From positions 46,242,882 through 46,306,881 of the forward strand of contig NC_088792.1 of the NCBI RefSeq assembly GCF_011386835.1: a stretch of 64,000 nucleotides of DNA. Direction: 5' to 3'. The notes under the pieces are model-generated. The model had not been told where the DNA came from and made no database searches. It saw nothing but the letters and a program-made list of their open reading frames with translations. Positions within the stretch are counted from its first letter, which is position 1; each line of letters starts with the position of its first letter. Shown here one piece after another: positions 25,230 to 37,505 of the stretch. The stretch is from Chrysemys picta bellii (lineage: Eukaryota > Chordata > Testudines > Emydidae). A program made the translations under genes and the position numbers.

Positions 25230-27038
25230 GAGTTGCAGCTAGCAAGAGAAGTTAGGAGTTACAAGAAGGGTTTCTTCCGGTATGTTAGCAGCAAGAAGAA
25301 AGTCAAGGAAAGTGTGGGCCCCTTGCTGAATGAGGGAGGCAACCTAGTGACCGAGGATGTGGAAAAAGCTAATGTACTCAAAGCTTTTTTTGCCTCTGTC
25401 TTCACGAACAAGGTCAGCTCCCAGACTACTACACTGGGCAGCAAAGCATGGGGAGGAGGTGACCAGCCCTCTGTGGAGAAAGAAGTGGTTCAGGACTATT
25501 TAGAAAAGCTGGACAAGCACAAGTCCATGGGACCAAATGCGCTGCATCCGAGGGTGCTAAACAAGTTGACGGATGTGATTGCAGAGCCATTGGCCATTAT
25601 CTTTGAAAACTCATGGCGATCGGGGGAAGTCCCGGATGACTGGAAAAAGGCTAATGTAGTGGGAAGGAGGATCCGGGAAACTACAGGCCAGTCAGCCTCA
25701 CCTCAGTCCCTGGAAAAATCATGGAACAGGTCCTCAAGGAATCAATTCTGAAGCACTTAGAGGAGAGGAAAGTGATCAGGAACAGTCAACATGGATTCAC
25801 CAAAGGCAAGTCATGCCTGTCTAACCTAATTGCCTTCTATGACGAGATAACTGGCTCTGTGGATGAGGGGAAAGCAGTGGACGTGTTATTCCTTGACTTT
25901 AGCAAAGCTTTTGATACGGTCTCCCACAGTATTCTTGCCAGAAAGTTAAAGTAGTATGGGCTGGATGAATGGACTATAAGGTGGATAGAAAGCTGGCTAG
26001 ATCATCGGGCTCAATGGGTAGTGATCAATGGCTCCATGTCTAGTTGGCAGCCGTTATCAAGTGGAGTGCCCCAAGAGTCGGCCCTGGGGCCGGTTTTGTT
26101 CAATATCTTCATTAATGATCTGCAGGATGGTGTGGACTGCACCCTCAGCAAGTTTGCAGATGACACTAAACTGGGAGGAGTGGTAGATATGCTGGTGGGT
26201 AGTGATAGGATACAGAGGGACCTAGACAAATTAGAGGACTGGGCCAAAAGAAATCTGATGAGGTTCAACAAGGACAAGTGCAGAGTCCTGCCCTTAGGAC
26301 GGAAGAATCCCATGTATTGCTACAGACTAGAGACCAATGGCTAGGCAGCAGTTCTGCAGAAAAGGACCTAGGGGTTACAGTGGATGAGAAGCTGGATATG
26401 AGTCAACAGTGTGCCCTTGTTGCCAAGAAGGTTAATGGAATTTTGGGCTGTATAAGTAGGGGCATTGCCAGCAGATCGAGGGACGTGATTATTCCCCTCT
26501 ATTCAACATTGGTGAGGCCTCATCTGGAGTACTGTGTCCAGGTTTGGGCCCCACACTACAAGAAGGATGTGGAAAAATTGGGAAGAGTCCTGGGGAGAGC
26601 AACAAAAATGATTAGGGGGCTGGAGCACATGACTTATGAGGAGAGACTGAGGGAACTGGGATTGTTTAGTCTGCAGAAGAGAAGAATGAGGGGGGATTTG
26701 ATAGCTGCTTTCAACTACCTGAAAAGGGGGTTCCAAAGAGGATGGATCTAGACTGTTCTCAGTGGTACCAGATGACAGAACAAGGAGTAATGGTCTCAAT
26801 GGTTGCAGTGAGGGGGGTTTAGGTTGGATATTAGGAAAAACTTTTTCACTAGGAGGGTGGTGAAGCACTGGAATGGGTTACCTAGGGAGGTGGTAGAATC
26901 TCCTTCCTTAGAGGTTTTTAAGGTCAGGCTTGACAAAGCCCGGGCTGGAATGATTTAGTTGGGGATTGGTCCTGCTTTGAGCAGGGGGTTGGTCTAGATG
27001 ACCTCCTGAGGTCCCTTCCAACCCTGATATTCTATAAT
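25230..27038 (+). mobile_element. CR1 LINE, 5'-truncated but with most of the RT domain
   Basis: Starts in the linker before RT (LQLAREVRSYKKGFFRYVSS) and runs through [39 protein letters not shown] (from 25679), [27 protein letters not shown] and [20 protein letters not shown]. It then passes the catalytic FADD (26153-26164), [11 protein letters not shown] and the C-terminal block, to the CR1 3' end with CTTCCAACCCTGATATTCTA. CR1 copies itself by target-primed reverse transcription. Defects visible: loss of the IFKKG-like stretch with a frameshift near 25660-25678, a TAG stop at 25952-25954, a frame change near 26280-26345, and a stop near 26748. It is non-functional, but less diverged than the other CR1 copies in the window. 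Confidence 0.92.
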
Positions 27039-27039
27039 C

Positions 27040-30000
27040 CTGTACATTTATGTGCAATCATCATGTGATAAATGGATGAAACAAGTGGAAAGCTAGACAG
27101 GATTGATTTTTAAAAATATGGAACACTTAAGACAAATAAAGGTAGATGTCCATGTACACTGATACACTTAACCTGGATATCAGGAATGTCTCTACTGAAA
27201 CCAAAGGTGTTACTCTGATCTAAAAAGAGGGTTAGTAAGAGAGGACTCAAGCCCATAAACTGCAGTGTATCAGTTCATTGATCAACTCCTAACTAACTAA
27301 AGTATGTTTCTTTCACAGAGGTATTGGTTGGATATTATCAATAGCATAATCAACTGTGAATCCATAGAGACATCTGATTCATAAGTTTAGTGGCTACATT
27401 TTTAAACTTGTTGAAAAGTGGAAAAATATATTTTGGTTTAGTAGTGTTTCTTGATTCACTGTACTCATCTAAAAATCTCTGTCATTAGCACAAAAATAGC
27501 AAAGTTCAGCAAGAATTTCTCACAGTCATAGTCTATATAGTAAAGGTATTTAGATTTGGTGTTAGATAATGATTCATTCGTACCACCTCTATTTCTGGTC
27601 CATTATCTGCATCATTCTTCAATGCCTTTATTTCTTAAACAAAAGAAGAAAGGTCCTCCTGAACCCACGTTCTTACATAACTAAAGAATCTGAGTCAAGT
27701 TTGTAAAACATCATGTCAGACCCTTTATAGTCACAGTACCCCTGGTGATCCAAGGTTGGGGGAATCTAAAAAACAAAACAGTAGAGAGGAAATAGACATC
27801 AATTTGCCATAGATACATGTACAGTGAGGAAGATATTTTTATTTAAAAGAGAGACAGCTGAGAAATAGTTATTTGATCCCTGCTGCTTGAGGGACAGTAG
27901 GGAAAGAGGTATTTTTGTGATCACTCTTCAGTGATCCCTATGCGGCTTGGTTCCAACAGTCACAACAAAACCCAAGATTGTTATAACAACATTGCAATAG
28001 GCCAGAGTTATGTTGCAAGCATTATGCACAGTTGTACCTAGCATACACATTCTGTTTGATTGCTTACAGATCCATGTCATTAGTTTGTGAAAACATGCTT
28101 TATCTAACTGAAAAGAACTTGCACAATAAATAGGACACATTTAATAGCTATAGACCACATTCTGACATCCTTACTCATGTTGCATAGTACCTTGCTTTGC
28201 AAGCATTATTTATTATTACCATCAACAACATTGTTGACCTATAATGAGATATAGTATTCTCCCCAGTAATTGTGCATTTGTTCTGTAGTACATATCTATA
28301 TACTATATACTTAGTTAGAAGTTGATCAGTGCACAGAGGACAGGGCACAGTTTTTAGAAGACCATGTGCACTCATTTTAGGCATACAGATACTCCAAAGC
28401 ATGTGCAGGAATTTCCCTGCTTAAACTGTACTTGTGTAAATGGGCTTGCATACTTGTGTATGTGTGTTCTTATGAAAATGTACTGCTGTATATAGAATGC
28501 ATATTGGTGTGGCTTCATCAACAATCCTTTTGGGTGACCTACATCATTTATTTGTGACTATGCCATTTGTGAATAATACAACCATTCCAAATTAATGTTG
28601 CTAAAACTTTTATCTCATCCCACCATCATGTATTCTGTATATTATACATATTTTAATGAAAAACTATTTTAGAAATGTTTTAGAGATTTTTACAAACAAA
28701 TTTCGTGACTTTTTCTTGTCTCTCTCCACTTTAAAGCCAAGTGACGTGAATCCAGTTGTGTCAGGGAGAGAGAAAAATTAAATCTAATAAAGGTGAAATA
28801 CCTCCAAAATGCTTTTCTCCACTTAAAAAATGTCAGTTTTATGGTCTAATAGATGTAAGTGTTGGCACAATTTTGAAGTGGGGAATCTCTGCTAACCAGT
28901 TGCATGAGAAGGCCCTGTTTCTAGTCCTTCAGAAATGTGATATATCTGGTTTTAAAGCCCAAGTGTTTTTACATATAGAAATGCTATTTCTAGTCCAGGA
29001 CTAGATTTCTTTTTTAAGGGAGTCATCTCCCACTTTTCCAGCCTGAAGGGAAACTCTGTCACTACAAGGCCTCCCTGCAGCCTTAATTTTCTTACCGACA
29101 CATTGTCTTTGTCAAAGCAGATGACACAAAATGGGGAGAGAAGGGGAATACAGAGGAGTGAAAGCAGAAGGAAAATTTGAAATTGATTTTTTTTTTAGTT
29201 ATGCTTAAGGACTTTCCAGGAAAGTTTTACATGAACTCGTGTGGAAGTTCTTAACCAGAGATTCCCTTATTAATTTTGGAAAAGAACTTATAGGTTTTTT
29301 GTATATGTATTTTGAAAATGAGTAATATACAAACTATAAAATTGTATTACCTGGATTTGCCATATGCCTCTAACAACATGTAAATAATGACTTGTAATAG
29401 TATTCGTTTACCAGCCAAATAGAATAATTATAAGCAGGGCTTGCTCCCGTATATAATTATTGAAAAGTTCTTAATTTTAGTAATGTCAATTTCTAGCCTT
29501 ATCAATGAGAACATTATTTTGGCAATTAGTCATTGAAATGTTTTTAGTAAATCGTTAGTGTTCATGGAAGATAAATTTGATCATACTGGGCCACTGAAGT
29601 TTTCTAAAAAAAAAAAAAAACTTATATACAGCATTACTACTAGAAGCTTACCCACGCTGCCCTACCAATGTATTCTGTGTCTACGGACTACAGGCAGGAG
29701 TGAAAGAGTAGCTGAGTTTTGATGATCCAATTAATCCTTGACTTCTCTTGAGATTATCAACCAAGGTGTCAAATTGTGTTGATAGTACCTGCCCACTATA
29801 ACTGGACAAATTACTTAATGTTCACCACATTCAAACATTGTCACCTGAAATGAATGTCTGTATATCCTTACCAATCCACTGAGCCATTCATTCTTCTTGT
29901 AAGTTTGGCTATTTCTTTTATGGAACTTTCTTTCGATGTATTGTTTTTTCCTTTACAGTATAGCTGATGTAATTATAATGCTTCTGGAATTACATTAGGG

Positions 30001-30825
30001 GCCTTCTGGACTGCATGTTTTGGTTATGTAGTAGGCTGATCTACCCAAAGGAAAAATTGGCATACTACCCAGGAAAAGAGAAATAACCAACTGTTCTGTG
30101 CATGGTGGAGTTACAGAAATAATTGGGGAAGCGGGGAATTCATGCATATGAATTGCATGCCTTCCATGCACCGTAATTTTGATCATCCCCTGCAGGTACC
30201 ACACAAACCATGATAAACATTAGAGCCATAGTGTTAGAGTAAAGCCTGTTTGCAGCCCTCCTAGAGGGAAGCAATGCACCCGTGGGCCCTGATGGCTTTA
30301 AAATAAACTTTGAGTTGGAAAGTGAGGTTGGTGAGAACATTATTCACAAATAATTGTGACATTTTTCACCAATTTGTTTTGTGTGATTTTTGCACCCCTT
30401 TCCTCACTACTTCCACTTTGGAATTTAAATTTCTCACTAAAGTTCAGGGGATTGAAAATTATTCAAAATGAAGAATGCAAAAATTTGAAAAGCTGCTTTC
30501 TCATGAAAATGTGGAGCCCGTTGTGGTATTCCCCATCTCTCCTCTGAAGCCACAAGGGCTGGAGGAATGGCACAGGACTGCAAGCCATGGGATCCTGAAT
30601 TCTTTTCCCAACACCTGCAACCACATGGCCTTGATCTTTTGCATTTGTACAGACATTTACAATCGTCAGTTAAGTTTCTGAGGGGTGGACTGAGATACAG
30701 AGGGGTTTCATGACTTACGCTGACTTGCTCTCTGACTTTGGAAATGTTGTTTAAGTTGCTGCTGTTATTTATTTGTATTATTGTACACTGTTGACCTTTT
30801 GATACTGAATGAGAGATGAGGGGGG
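27040..30825. other. Unique AT-rich sequence, no gene
   Basis: Nothing recognised over 3.8 kb apart from a poly-A run at 29608-29621. Frames are short and without domain features. Confidence 0.5.
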
Positions 30826-31740
30826 TTAAGATATGATAAAGAAGGGGAGCCAGTGGAGAGATGCAAAGAGAGTGGTGACATGTTCAAAGTGACAAGCTAG
30901 AAAAATAATCTTTGTAGCAGCATTCTGAATGAATATGAGCAGAGCAAGATCATATTTGTCAAGGCTAGAGAATAGGATATTGCAGTATTCGCCACATGAG
31001 ATGATCAGAGTTTTAACTATCTGGATGGATAGGAAAGGCTGTAAATTAGAGGTGTTGCATAGAAAAAATCTGCAAGACTTAAACGTAGGGCTGGTCCACA
31101 CTAAGCCCCCAGTTCGAACTAAGATACGCAACTTCAGCTATGTGAATAACGTAGCTGAAGTCGAAGTATCTTAGTTCGAACTTAAAGGTACTTACCGCGG
31201 GTCCACACACGGCAGGCAGGCTCCCCTGTCGACTCCGCCTACTCCTCTCGTGGAGCAAGATTACCGGCGTCGATGGCGAGCACTTCCGGGATCGATTTAT
31301 CGCGTCGACGCCGGTAATCCTGCTCTGCAAGACAAGACGCGATAAATCGATCCCAGAATATCGATTGCTTGCCGCCGAACCAGTGGGTAAGTATAGACGT
31401 ACCCATAGCCTTGATGTGAGGACCTTGAGAAATGTCTGAGTTGAAGATGACAGCGAGGTTAAGGCAGGGTGGTGGTGTCACACACAATGATCGAGAAAAG
31501 AAGTAGGAAGGAAGGCTTGTGTGGGGAAGATTGGGAGAACTGTTTTAGCCATGTTGAGTTTGAGCTGATAGATAGCCATTCAAAAGGAGATATAAGAGTT
31601 ACAGGCTGAAACTTTTGTTTGGCTAGAAAGAGACAGGTGTGTGAATTGTCTACATAGGCCTGATAGTTGAATTTGTATTTGCGGGTGAGGTTATCCAGAG
31701 GTAAAGTATACAGGGAGATGAGAAGGGGATCCCTGAGCAA
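30826..31740 (-). mobile_element. L2 LINE relic, split by a MITE
   Basis: In minus sense, 31740 to about 31404 encodes LLISLYTLPLDNLTRKY and then YVDN where active L2 has YADD, so the catalytic pair is damaged. After the inserted MITE (31087-31403) the frame resumes with QDLN-like sequence, then CRFFLCNTSNLQPFLSIQ, EYCNILFSSL, FIQNAATKIIFLACHFEHVT and LHWLPF. This is the normal order from RT to C-terminus in L2. Stops and frameshifts show old age. Confidence 0.8.
31087..31403. mobile_element. Palindromic, CpG-rich MITE inserted in L2
   Basis: Ends GGGCTGGTCCACACTAAG (left) and GTATAGACGTACCC (right) are inverted relatives. Inside are two strong palindromes. One pairs AGTTCGAACTAAGATACGCA with its complement ending at about 31183. 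The other uses CGCGATAAATCGATCC near 31337 against GGATCGATTTATCGCG near 31290. CpG density far exceeds the surroundings. TSD not clear, so hAT membership is by resemblance only. Confidence 0.75.
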
Positions 31741-31751
31741 CTGTCACAGAA

Positions 31752-31812
31752 AGCTCTAATCTCTGAGCCTCAATATTCCCCATCTGTAAAATGGAAGCAA
31801 CTATATTTACTT
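31752..31812 (+). repeat. MIR/CORE-SINE fragment
   Basis: CTGAGCCTCAATATTCCCCA followed by TCTGTAAAATGGAAGCAA matches the conserved MIR-type core. Truncated at both sides between the L2 and CR1 copies. Confidence 0.65.
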
Positions 31813-31826
31813 ATTTACTTTCTACA

Positions 31827-32510
31827 TAAGTGGAAAGCATCTGGGGGTTATAGTGGATCACAAATTTACCATGAGCCAACAATGTGCAGTTGTGAAAAAA
31901 GTGAATAAATTCTGGGGTGTATTAGCAGAAGTATTGTGTGTAAGACATGGGAGGTAATTGCCCCACTCAGTTCAGCATTGGTGAGATCTCAGCTGGAATA
32001 CTGTGTCCAGTTATGGATGCCACTCTTTGGGACAGATGTGGACAACCTGGAAAGAGTCCAGAGGAGAGCAACAAAAATGATAAAAGGTTTAGAAAATCTG
32101 ACCTATGAGAGAGGTTAAAAAACTGGGCATGTTTAGTCTTGAGAAAAGATTGAGGGGGGGGCGCCTAATACATCTTCAAATATACTAAGGGCTGTTAGAA
32201 ACAATTGATGGTGATCAATTGATCTCCAAATCTACTAATGGTAGGACAAGAAGTAATCTGCTTAATCTGTAGAAAGGAGATTTAGGTTAAATATTAGGGA
32301 AACCTCTCTAATTATAAGGATACTTAAGTACTGGAATAGGCTTCCAAGGGAGGTTGTAGAATCCTCATCTTCAGAGATTTTTAAGAACAGATTAAACAAA
32401 CTCTGTCAGGGATGGTCTAGCTATGCTTGGTCTTGCCTCAGTGCACTAGGCTAAACTTAGATGACTTCTTGAGGTCCCTTTCAGCCTTACATTTCTATGA
32501 TTCTATGATT
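31827..32510 (+). mobile_element. CR1 LINE 3' end
   Basis: Begins in HLGVIVDH-like coding, then LVRSQLEYCVQLWMPLFG, DNLERVQRRATKMIKGLENL and the degenerate C-terminus. It ends with GAGGTCCCTTTCAGCCTTAC and the tail TTCTATGATTCTATGATT, the diagnostic CR1 8-bp tail repeat. 5'-truncated, several frameshifts. Confidence 0.9.
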
Positions 32511-32820
32511 ATTGAGGTCAGTCAGTGACAGAAGTGGGAATGGAATTTAGACCTTCTTGTAACATGGGCCTGTATTTATTTCTCTAGATCACCCTTGCAA
32601 AATATCCTCCTTGCCCAGCGTGAATAGGAAGCTTTATTCAGAATCTAAGCTTTCATCCAGGGGAAACATTTTTAAAAAACCCAACCCCTCACCTACCTTT
32701 TTCTAGCTCTTATGGCATAAGAACACCCTCTATCCATGAACCACTTGCAGCTGCTAGTCAGTGAATGGAGGGATGACCAAGATGGAATATGGAGGATGAA
32801 TGGGGGTGAATTGGGATGTA

Positions 32821-33493
32821 CAGTAAAAGTTTTTTTATCCAGTATGTTGGGAGAAGGGAGGGTACTGGCAAGTTAAAAATGCTTGTTAACTAAGAGGGAG
32901 GGAGTTTGGATGCAGGACTGGGGGTTGGGGTACTGGAGGGGTTTTTGAGCATGGGCTCTGGGAGGGAGTTTGGGTGCAAGAGGGGGCTCAGGCAGGGGGT
33001 TGGGGTGTGGGAGCGGGTGCAGGGTGCTGGATCTGGGGGCCACTCACCTTGGGCAGCTCCCCACAAATGGCGACCTGTCCCGGGCTCTGGCTGCTCCTAG
33101 GTGGAGGTGCGGCAGGCCAATCTGCCCGCTGCCTCCACCTGCAGGTGCCAACCCTGCAGCTTCCATTGGCCATGGTTCCCAGCCAATGGGAGCTGCGCAG
33201 CTGGCACTCAGGGCGGGTAGTGTGCAGAGCCACCTACCGCGCCTCCACCTAGGAACAGCCAGAGCCTAGGACAGGTCGCCAGTTGCAGGGAGCCATCCAA
33301 GGTAAGCAGCCCCCGGATTGGGGGCCCTGTGCCACCAGCCCCTTCCTACACCCAAACTCCCTCCCAGTGCCTACGCTTCACACCCCCTCCCAGGCCCCAA
33401 CCAGACTATAAACCAGCATTTCAATTAAGATTAGAAATGCTGGTTTATAGAGCTTTCCGGTTGGTGAAGTGCCAGATAAAACAGCTTTTATTG
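32821..33493. mobile_element. Tigger/pogo-like non-autonomous transposon
   Basis: Left end CAGTAAAAG followed by TTTTTTTATCCAG; the right end read in reverse starts CAATAAAAGC and continues TGTTTTATCTGGC. A TA dinucleotide precedes the left end; CA follows the right, probably a mutated TA. The GC-rich interior holds a long imperfect inverted repeat (GGCCACTCACCTTGGGCAGC near 33038 against the complement near 33292-33325). Frames on both strands here are accidental. Confidence 0.65.
33406..33450. repeat. Perfect 17-bp inverted repeat hairpin
   Basis: CTATAAACCAGCATTTC at 33406-33422 and its exact complement at 33434-33450 are separated by 11 bp. It lies within the right part of the Tigger-like element. 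Confidence 0.9.
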
Positions 33494-33499
33494 CATGTC

Positions 33500-36450
33500 C
33501 AAGATGAGGAGTTTGATGGAGTGGGACATGATCATTATTGTTGTGAGAAACACCTGGCGGGGGGGAGTTGTGTGAGAAAGGGCATCTGGCATGAACCCTG
33601 TGAGTATGCAAGAGATCAGAGTTTGTGTGTGAAAGAGAACATGTAGGGGATGTGATTGCATCCATCCATTCAAATGTGAGAGTGCATGTGACCAGGAGCA
33701 TGTGGGTGGGAGTGAGTACAGGTGGTTATATGGGGGTTGGTAACATGTGTTGGTGTTTTTGGTAAGGCTGGGCTAGTAGATTATTTTTCAACTAGGCTGG
33801 TAAATTTTCTTGAGGAATTTGCAAGATTCCTGTTGACCACATGGTCTAGAGCTCCTTCAGCTTTTCTTTTCTTTTCTTTTTTTTTTTCCCCAGCTGTCCA
33901 GACTGTGGAATATACGTTGCTGTGGGAAAATACTGAAATTTCCTAAAACTGCTCAAATATCACCATTTTTTATCTTAAAATTAGACAAATTCAGTTGGTT
34001 AAAACCCTTTCCCAGTGTATATTTTGCCTAATACTACTCCTGCCCATGGTCACCCGAGGTGGGAGTTTCTGCTTCTATATTGCCCATTAGGGAGATCTTT
34101 GTCACAAACATTCCAGAGCTCGGCCAGCGAAAATCCTGTGCTCTGCTGTCCATTTAATTTCTTCATATCAGATACCCACTCTATATTTTGTTTTGCCAAG
34201 GGACACATTTTTGCTCAGTTAGCTCTACAATAGGTGTCCAGATACTGTTGTGATGGGGGAATACATGTATCTAGATGAAGGGGCTTGATTCCAAAGAGCC
34301 TGATACAGAATTCATGTAAGAAAAACCCTGTGTCTCCATCCCTGGGAGTGGGAAGGTTTGGGCAAGTAAATAATGTGCAAATCAGCACTATGTGGTTTTG
34401 TTCAAATAGGATTTACCCTCTTAGGATAAGGAACAGCCTGAGCGGCTGCCTATCCTAGGACATTTAAGGGCTGTTCGTGGGCCAGCAGTCACAGAGGCAG
34501 TTTTAAGGCGAGACAGATCCTTAGAATGATGCAGCTACTGATTTCATACATTTGAAGTTTATCGAGGAGATATTAAACCACATTATGGGAAAGCATTGAA
34601 GTACATCTATTAGAACTAATACGTCTAAATTTACATCCATAGAATTCAGTAAATGTAAACATCTGGTTCCTATACTTAATATTTATTTAACTTCTGCAGT
34701 CTAATTGAAAACAATTGCTTGAACAACAAGTGCTTGATGTTTTCAGTGTCTGACATGAAGAATTTATGAAACGCGGTTCTCAGTCAACACATTTATGTGA
34801 TGTGTATACAGTCGACATGTCTTTGCAAACAATAAATCCATCTGTTTAAAAGACAATGTGAAATTTTATGTTAAACTGTGGTCTGCTACACACATGTCCA
34901 TTTTCCTGCTACTTTCGTTGAACACAGAACACAGTGAAATGTATTGTACAACTTACCAGTTTGATTTCACTTTGATAGACATGAAGTGACCTTATATACA
35001 CACTCCAATGTACTCTAATCTGTGGTCTCCCAGCTCCCACTCTGCAGGAATTCTGAGATGTTGATGGAACCCTGTGATTTAACAGAGCAGCTGCACTGAC
35101 CCTTCACCCTTCACACTGGTTCTGACAGCTGCCTGCCATGTGTAGAGGAAACCTCACAGACTAAAATCTCTTGTCATAAAGTAAAGATCTTTAGATAAAC
35201 ATGCAGGTCTGATCATGCTACTACTTTAAAATTAAATATTTTAAAAGCTGAACTTTCTGTATGTCAGTGAAAGAATGGCACCTATATATACAAGATGTAC
35301 TGTACAGCAAAAATGCAATGTAATGTTCCTCTTTCCTTTAAAAGAAGGTCATGCTAAACTCAAGTTGTTATAAACCTAAATAAACTTGCATACCAAATGT
35401 GATTAATCTGTCTCCTAGAACTCGTTAAGATAGCTAAACAAGGCTCATCAGGTTTTGCTAGTTTGTTAAAATGTAGTGTCATAATAAAGTTAGGTAAGAA
35501 ATAGCTTAGCCTTCCAACATTTCCTGCATCAAGTGGCAGATGGTGTTTGTTTCTAAGTACTACTAGTAGTAACTTTTATCCACACATTAGATTTCTTTTA
35601 TCAGGCTTTTTTTCTTGGAAGAGAAAAATGAAGTGTTTAAAATGCAAGTATAAACCAAAATATAAATTTGCTTTAAAAATCCCTATTATAAGTTAAAATA
35701 CCAGGCTGCATTATACTTCTGAATCATTCTGTTCACATTCAGTACCCAGAGTTATATCCTTGCTAATGTTTTCCTGCTGAGCTACCATCATCTTTTGTCT
35801 AGCTGTCATAGTATTAAATTGATATACCTTCCACATTTGGGTAGAGGTCATTATCCTGTTGCCTGGTTGCATTGCCTCTGCTGAGCAGGTTAACTGCTTG
35901 AAGTCTTTTATCTAGATAAATGTTTCACCAGCACTTTTGCTCCATGATGACACAAACTGTTCCTCGGAGGTCAAATACAGTTGAATTAGCAATGCTCTGA
36001 TAACTTGGTCCCTGTACTTTCACAGACAGATGCATACCAAAGGGAATAAGGTTTTCAACTTCATACCGGGAATAAAAATAATGATAAAATGGTAACTTAA
36101 GAATTGTTTCCCGCAACTACTTGCTTTTCTTCTTTGAAAGAACATATCATTATTGAACATTACAAATTGGCTTATTAAAAGAAAAGCATTTTGCAAAGAG
36201 ATATGACATCTATCCAGTAGACTTACGGAGTAGCCACTTCTACAAATAATATTTTAACACTGTTTTTGTAACTTAGAGTTATCATGTTTTAAAGGTGTTA
36301 GCTAACTTTATAGATGTCTTCTTTTTAAGTGAAAACTAAAATGTTTAGGAATGTGTTGAGATTTTCAGCCATTTCCTGGAAGTATCTTCGATAGTTATTC
36401 TGAGGATGAGTCCTATTTGGAGACAAAAGTAACAAATGAGAAAATGATCT
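33500..36450. other. Unique sequence, no gene
   Basis: Contains a pyrimidine-rich tract near 33864-33890. No coding or repeat assignment can be supported. Confidence 0.45.
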
Positions 36451-36461
36451 AAAGTGTAGTC

Positions 36462-36754
36462 CAATGATACTCAGACTATGGCTCTCGAACCGCAAGTAGC
36501 TCTTTAATGTGAGCTGCGGCTCTTTGCAGCACACAATATCAAAACACTGTGTGATTTAGTTATTAACCAATCTGAGAATCAGGATACTTTTACTATGTTA
36601 TTAATCAATTAAGTTATTTACTTATTTGCTGTGAGAATAATGTGTGTGTATATATAAACTAAATATTTCCCCAGTTATTCACACTACTGTGGTTCTTTTG
36701 AGTAATGTTGATCGCTAATTTGGCTCCTGAACCACTGAGGTTTGAGTATCCCTT
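36462..36754 (-). mobile_element. hAT MITE, copy 1 of the CAGTGATAC family
   Basis: Flanked by GTGTAGTC at 36454-36461 and 36755-36762, a perfect 8-bp TSD as made by hAT transposases. Ends are CAATGATACTCAGAC and GTTTGAGTATCCCTT, imperfect inverted repeats of each other. Same family as 47530-47937 in opposite orientation; shared inner words include GCGGCTCTTTGCAGCACAC. Confidence 0.85.
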
Positions 36755-36792
36755 GTGTAGTCATTCTGACAATTCCCTGACAGGCTCTAGAA

Positions 36793-36887
36793 CCAGGTTT
36801 TTATAAGTGTTTAGGCATCTAACTCCCATTGATTTCATGCTTTGATTTCAGTGGGAGTTAGGTGCCTAAATACCTTTATAAACCTGG
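36793..36887. mobile_element. Near-perfect hairpin MITE
   Basis: About 95 bp almost wholly self-complementary: CCAGGTTTTTATAAGTGTTT and AGGCATCTAACTCCCATTGA on the left fold onto CAGTGGGAGTTAGGTGCCTA and AATACCTTTATAAACCTGG on the right, around a small central loop. No coding capacity. Confidence 0.8.
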
Positions 36888-37147
36888 CCCTGGGTGACAT
36901 GTTTATTCCAAAGGCAGACTATTAATTATATTAAATAAAACAACTAATGTAAGAAAGAGCCTGTTAAAATCCATTTTGAGGGTGCAGAAGGTTTCAAGAA
37001 ATAAAATACAACTACTGTATGTATCTAACAACAGCAACAAAAATAGAAAAGTAAAAAACACTGACGCTTAATACTAGCTTTAGTAACCAATCAAACTATA
37101 TCAGCTAATTTTTTTAACGTAGATGCAATTTATGATTCTATAGTTTG

Positions 37148-37259
37148 CTGGGCTTTGGAGCGGAGCCCGGAGCTGGAGCGCGGAGCAGCTCCGGAGCAGT
37201 GGAGCTGCAAGTTTTTGCCTGGAGCCGGAGCGGAGCCAGAGCACAGCTCCAAAGCCCTG
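37148..37259. mobile_element. Short GGAGC-rich MITE (hAT-like)
   Basis: Left CTGGGCTTTGGAGC and right GCTCCAAAGCCCTG are inverted repeats (one mismatch). The 112-bp interior consists of GGAGC/GCTCC iterations, strongly GC-rich against an AT-rich background. No clear TSD. Confidence 0.75.
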
Positions 37260-37505
37260 AATTGACACATTCTGTTTTTAAAAAATAAAAGCAATAAACG
37301 CAAAGGCAATTGAATGTATTTATGGGTCCTAATCCAACATCTATTGAAATTAATATGTAGACTTCCATTGACTTCAATGGGCATTGGATTGGCTCCAGAA
37401 TACCAATAAATATTATTAATGCTCTGATTTTGCACTGAAAGAAAATCATATCTGTTCATTCGCTGTTCATATAGGTACCAATTCAGGATAGCTCTTAGGC
37501 ACATA

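Noticed and set aside
24903..25751. 282-codon open frame as a host gene
   Set aside because: It is a chance joining of an L2 fragment and a CR1 5' end; both halves match LINE proteins.
32906..33269. GC-rich block as a CpG-island promoter
   Set aside because: It lies within the Tigger-like element and forms its internal inverted repeat; no TATA, exon or splice donor follows.
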